From: CAZIKB01 sp964539665
Lineage (GTDB): Bacteria; Zhuqueibacterota; Zhuqueibacteria; Oceanimicrobiales; Oceanimicrobiaceae
NCBI GenBank assembly: GCA_964539665.1
Contig: CAZIKB010000070.1
Coordinates: 1-33,170, forward strand
Direction of reading: 5' to 3'
DNA: 33,170 nt
Below are positions 32,672 to 33,170 of the stretch, piece by piece. The notes under the pieces are model-generated. The model was not told the origin of the DNA. It made no database searches and was given only the letters and a program-made list of their open reading frames with translations. Each line of letters starts with the position of its first letter. Position 1 is the first letter of the stretch. A program made the position numbers and the translations under genes.

Positions 32672-33128
32672 TTAAGAACTCGAGCCTTGTTGAGAGTTTG
32701 GTGCGAAGGCAATTTTCCAAAATTTGATTTTGCCATCGGGTTGATATTTAAGTACTAAAATGAAATTATTAGCAAACTCTGTGGCAGCGCCATCTTTTGA
32801 TGTCTGCGTGCCGTTGGCAACGCCATGAAGGACGACGGTATCTCCGATTATTTCAATGCCATGGTAATTATGGCCAAAATCATCCAGGCTTACCATGGCG
32901 AGTAATCCAGCATAGAATTCTTTAAAAGCATCCTTTCCTTCCACAAGCGGAATTCCAGGAACCAATGCGACAATATCATCTGCCACGTTGGTCATGACAC
33001 CATCGAGATCTGAAGCTTTTGCATACTCCTCGTGGGATTTAATCATGTCCTTTGCATCCTGAGTCGGATTGCGATTTGCACAAGCCAAGACAAAACAGAA
33101 TGAGAACTAACTTTCGTCGAGTAGACAT
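32672..33128 (-). pseudogene. NTF2-fold (SnoaL/DUF4440-like) lipoprotein with a frameshift in its signal peptide
   Basis: The 32672-33088 frame encodes a NTF2-like domain (HEEYAKASDLDGVMTNVADD, then VEGKDAFKEFY, GDTVVLHGVANG and KFWKIAFAPN), a fold used by small ligand-binding or isomerase-like proteins. It has only a TTG for a start, in the middle of a lipobox (VLACA). AGGAG 7 nt upstream of an ATG at 33128 marks the real start, which gives MSTRRKL and then, if one base near 33107 (G in TTAGTTC) is skipped, FSFCFVLACA, an ideal lipoprotein signal. As sequenced, the ATG frame stops after 29 codons. Single-base indel or sequencing error both fit. The domain call is by pattern. Confidence 0.75.
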
Positions 33129-33170
33129 AATATGACTCCTATATTAATACACGTACATTAAGACAATATG

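Overview
The window reads as a chromosomal segment of an uncultured or little-studied bacterium of the FCB/Calditrichota-KSB1 kind. This is inferred from three secreted proteins ending in a type IX secretion (T9SS) type A sorting domain with the NYPNPFNP signature, many small Sec lipoproteins, several TTG/GTG starts, a moderately AT-rich composition and sigma-54 control. No rRNA, tRNA, CRISPR array, integrase or intact insertion sequence was seen.

Layout. 202-3651 (minus): a seven-repeat VCBS/FG-GAP surface protein, then a CDP-alcohol phosphatidyltransferase followed by a protein of unknown function. 3896-8321 (minus): a YfcC-family transporter, a radical SAM gene broken by one in-frame TAA whose 3' half ends in a Fis-type helix-turn-helix, and a secreted TPR protein. 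8422-18476 (minus): envelope and surface genes, namely a PEGA lipoprotein, a glycine-zipper lipoprotein, a 1178-aa TIM-barrel/Fn3/LamG/T9SS protein, three lipoproteins, a beta-barrel-like protein and a 13-Asp-box T9SS protein. Among them lie decayed copies of two neighbours. 18714-20240 (minus): a GAF/AAA+/Fis sigma-54 activator. 20380-27218 (plus): a cassette of a PorV-like beta-barrel, a TPR/transmembrane/STAND ATPase, a four-helix-bundle gene set between repeats, a STAND ATPase-Ser/Thr kinase fusion and a small beta-barrel. 27271-29516 (minus): an amino-acid permease and a dimethylarginine-dimethylaminohydrolase-like enzyme. 30016-33128: a DUF2914 membrane protein, a PspC protein, an array of short palindromes, a TauE/SafE exporter and a frameshifted NTF2-fold lipoprotein.

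The strongest unreported-looking signal is regulatory. A 17-bp palindrome, TGTRAA-N5-TTYACA (best form TGTAAAGCAGCTTTACA), lies upstream of three separate minus-strand units: the phosphatidyltransferase operon, the YfcC gene and the TPR-radical SAM operon. At each place a weaker copy lies exactly 24 bp further from the promoter. Two of the three units have a textbook -24/-12 sigma-54 promoter (TGGCA-N6-TTGC) 120-235 bp from the sites. The third has the same elements with one extra base. The Fis-type HTH of the activator at 18714-20240 is almost identical to the HTH fused to the radical SAM gene, which suggests, without proof, that both read these sites. I propose a local sigma-54 regulon linking lipid head-group chemistry, transport and a radical SAM/TPR pair.

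The second candidate system is the 20380-27218 cassette, where two related STAND-type ATPases, one membrane-anchored with periplasmic TPRs and one fused to a kinase in unusual ATPase-first order, sit between two outer-membrane barrels. The 12.7-18.5 kb region shows recent rearrangement: a 321-bp near-identical duplication and a remnant of a beta-barrel gene in a different order from the intact cassette.
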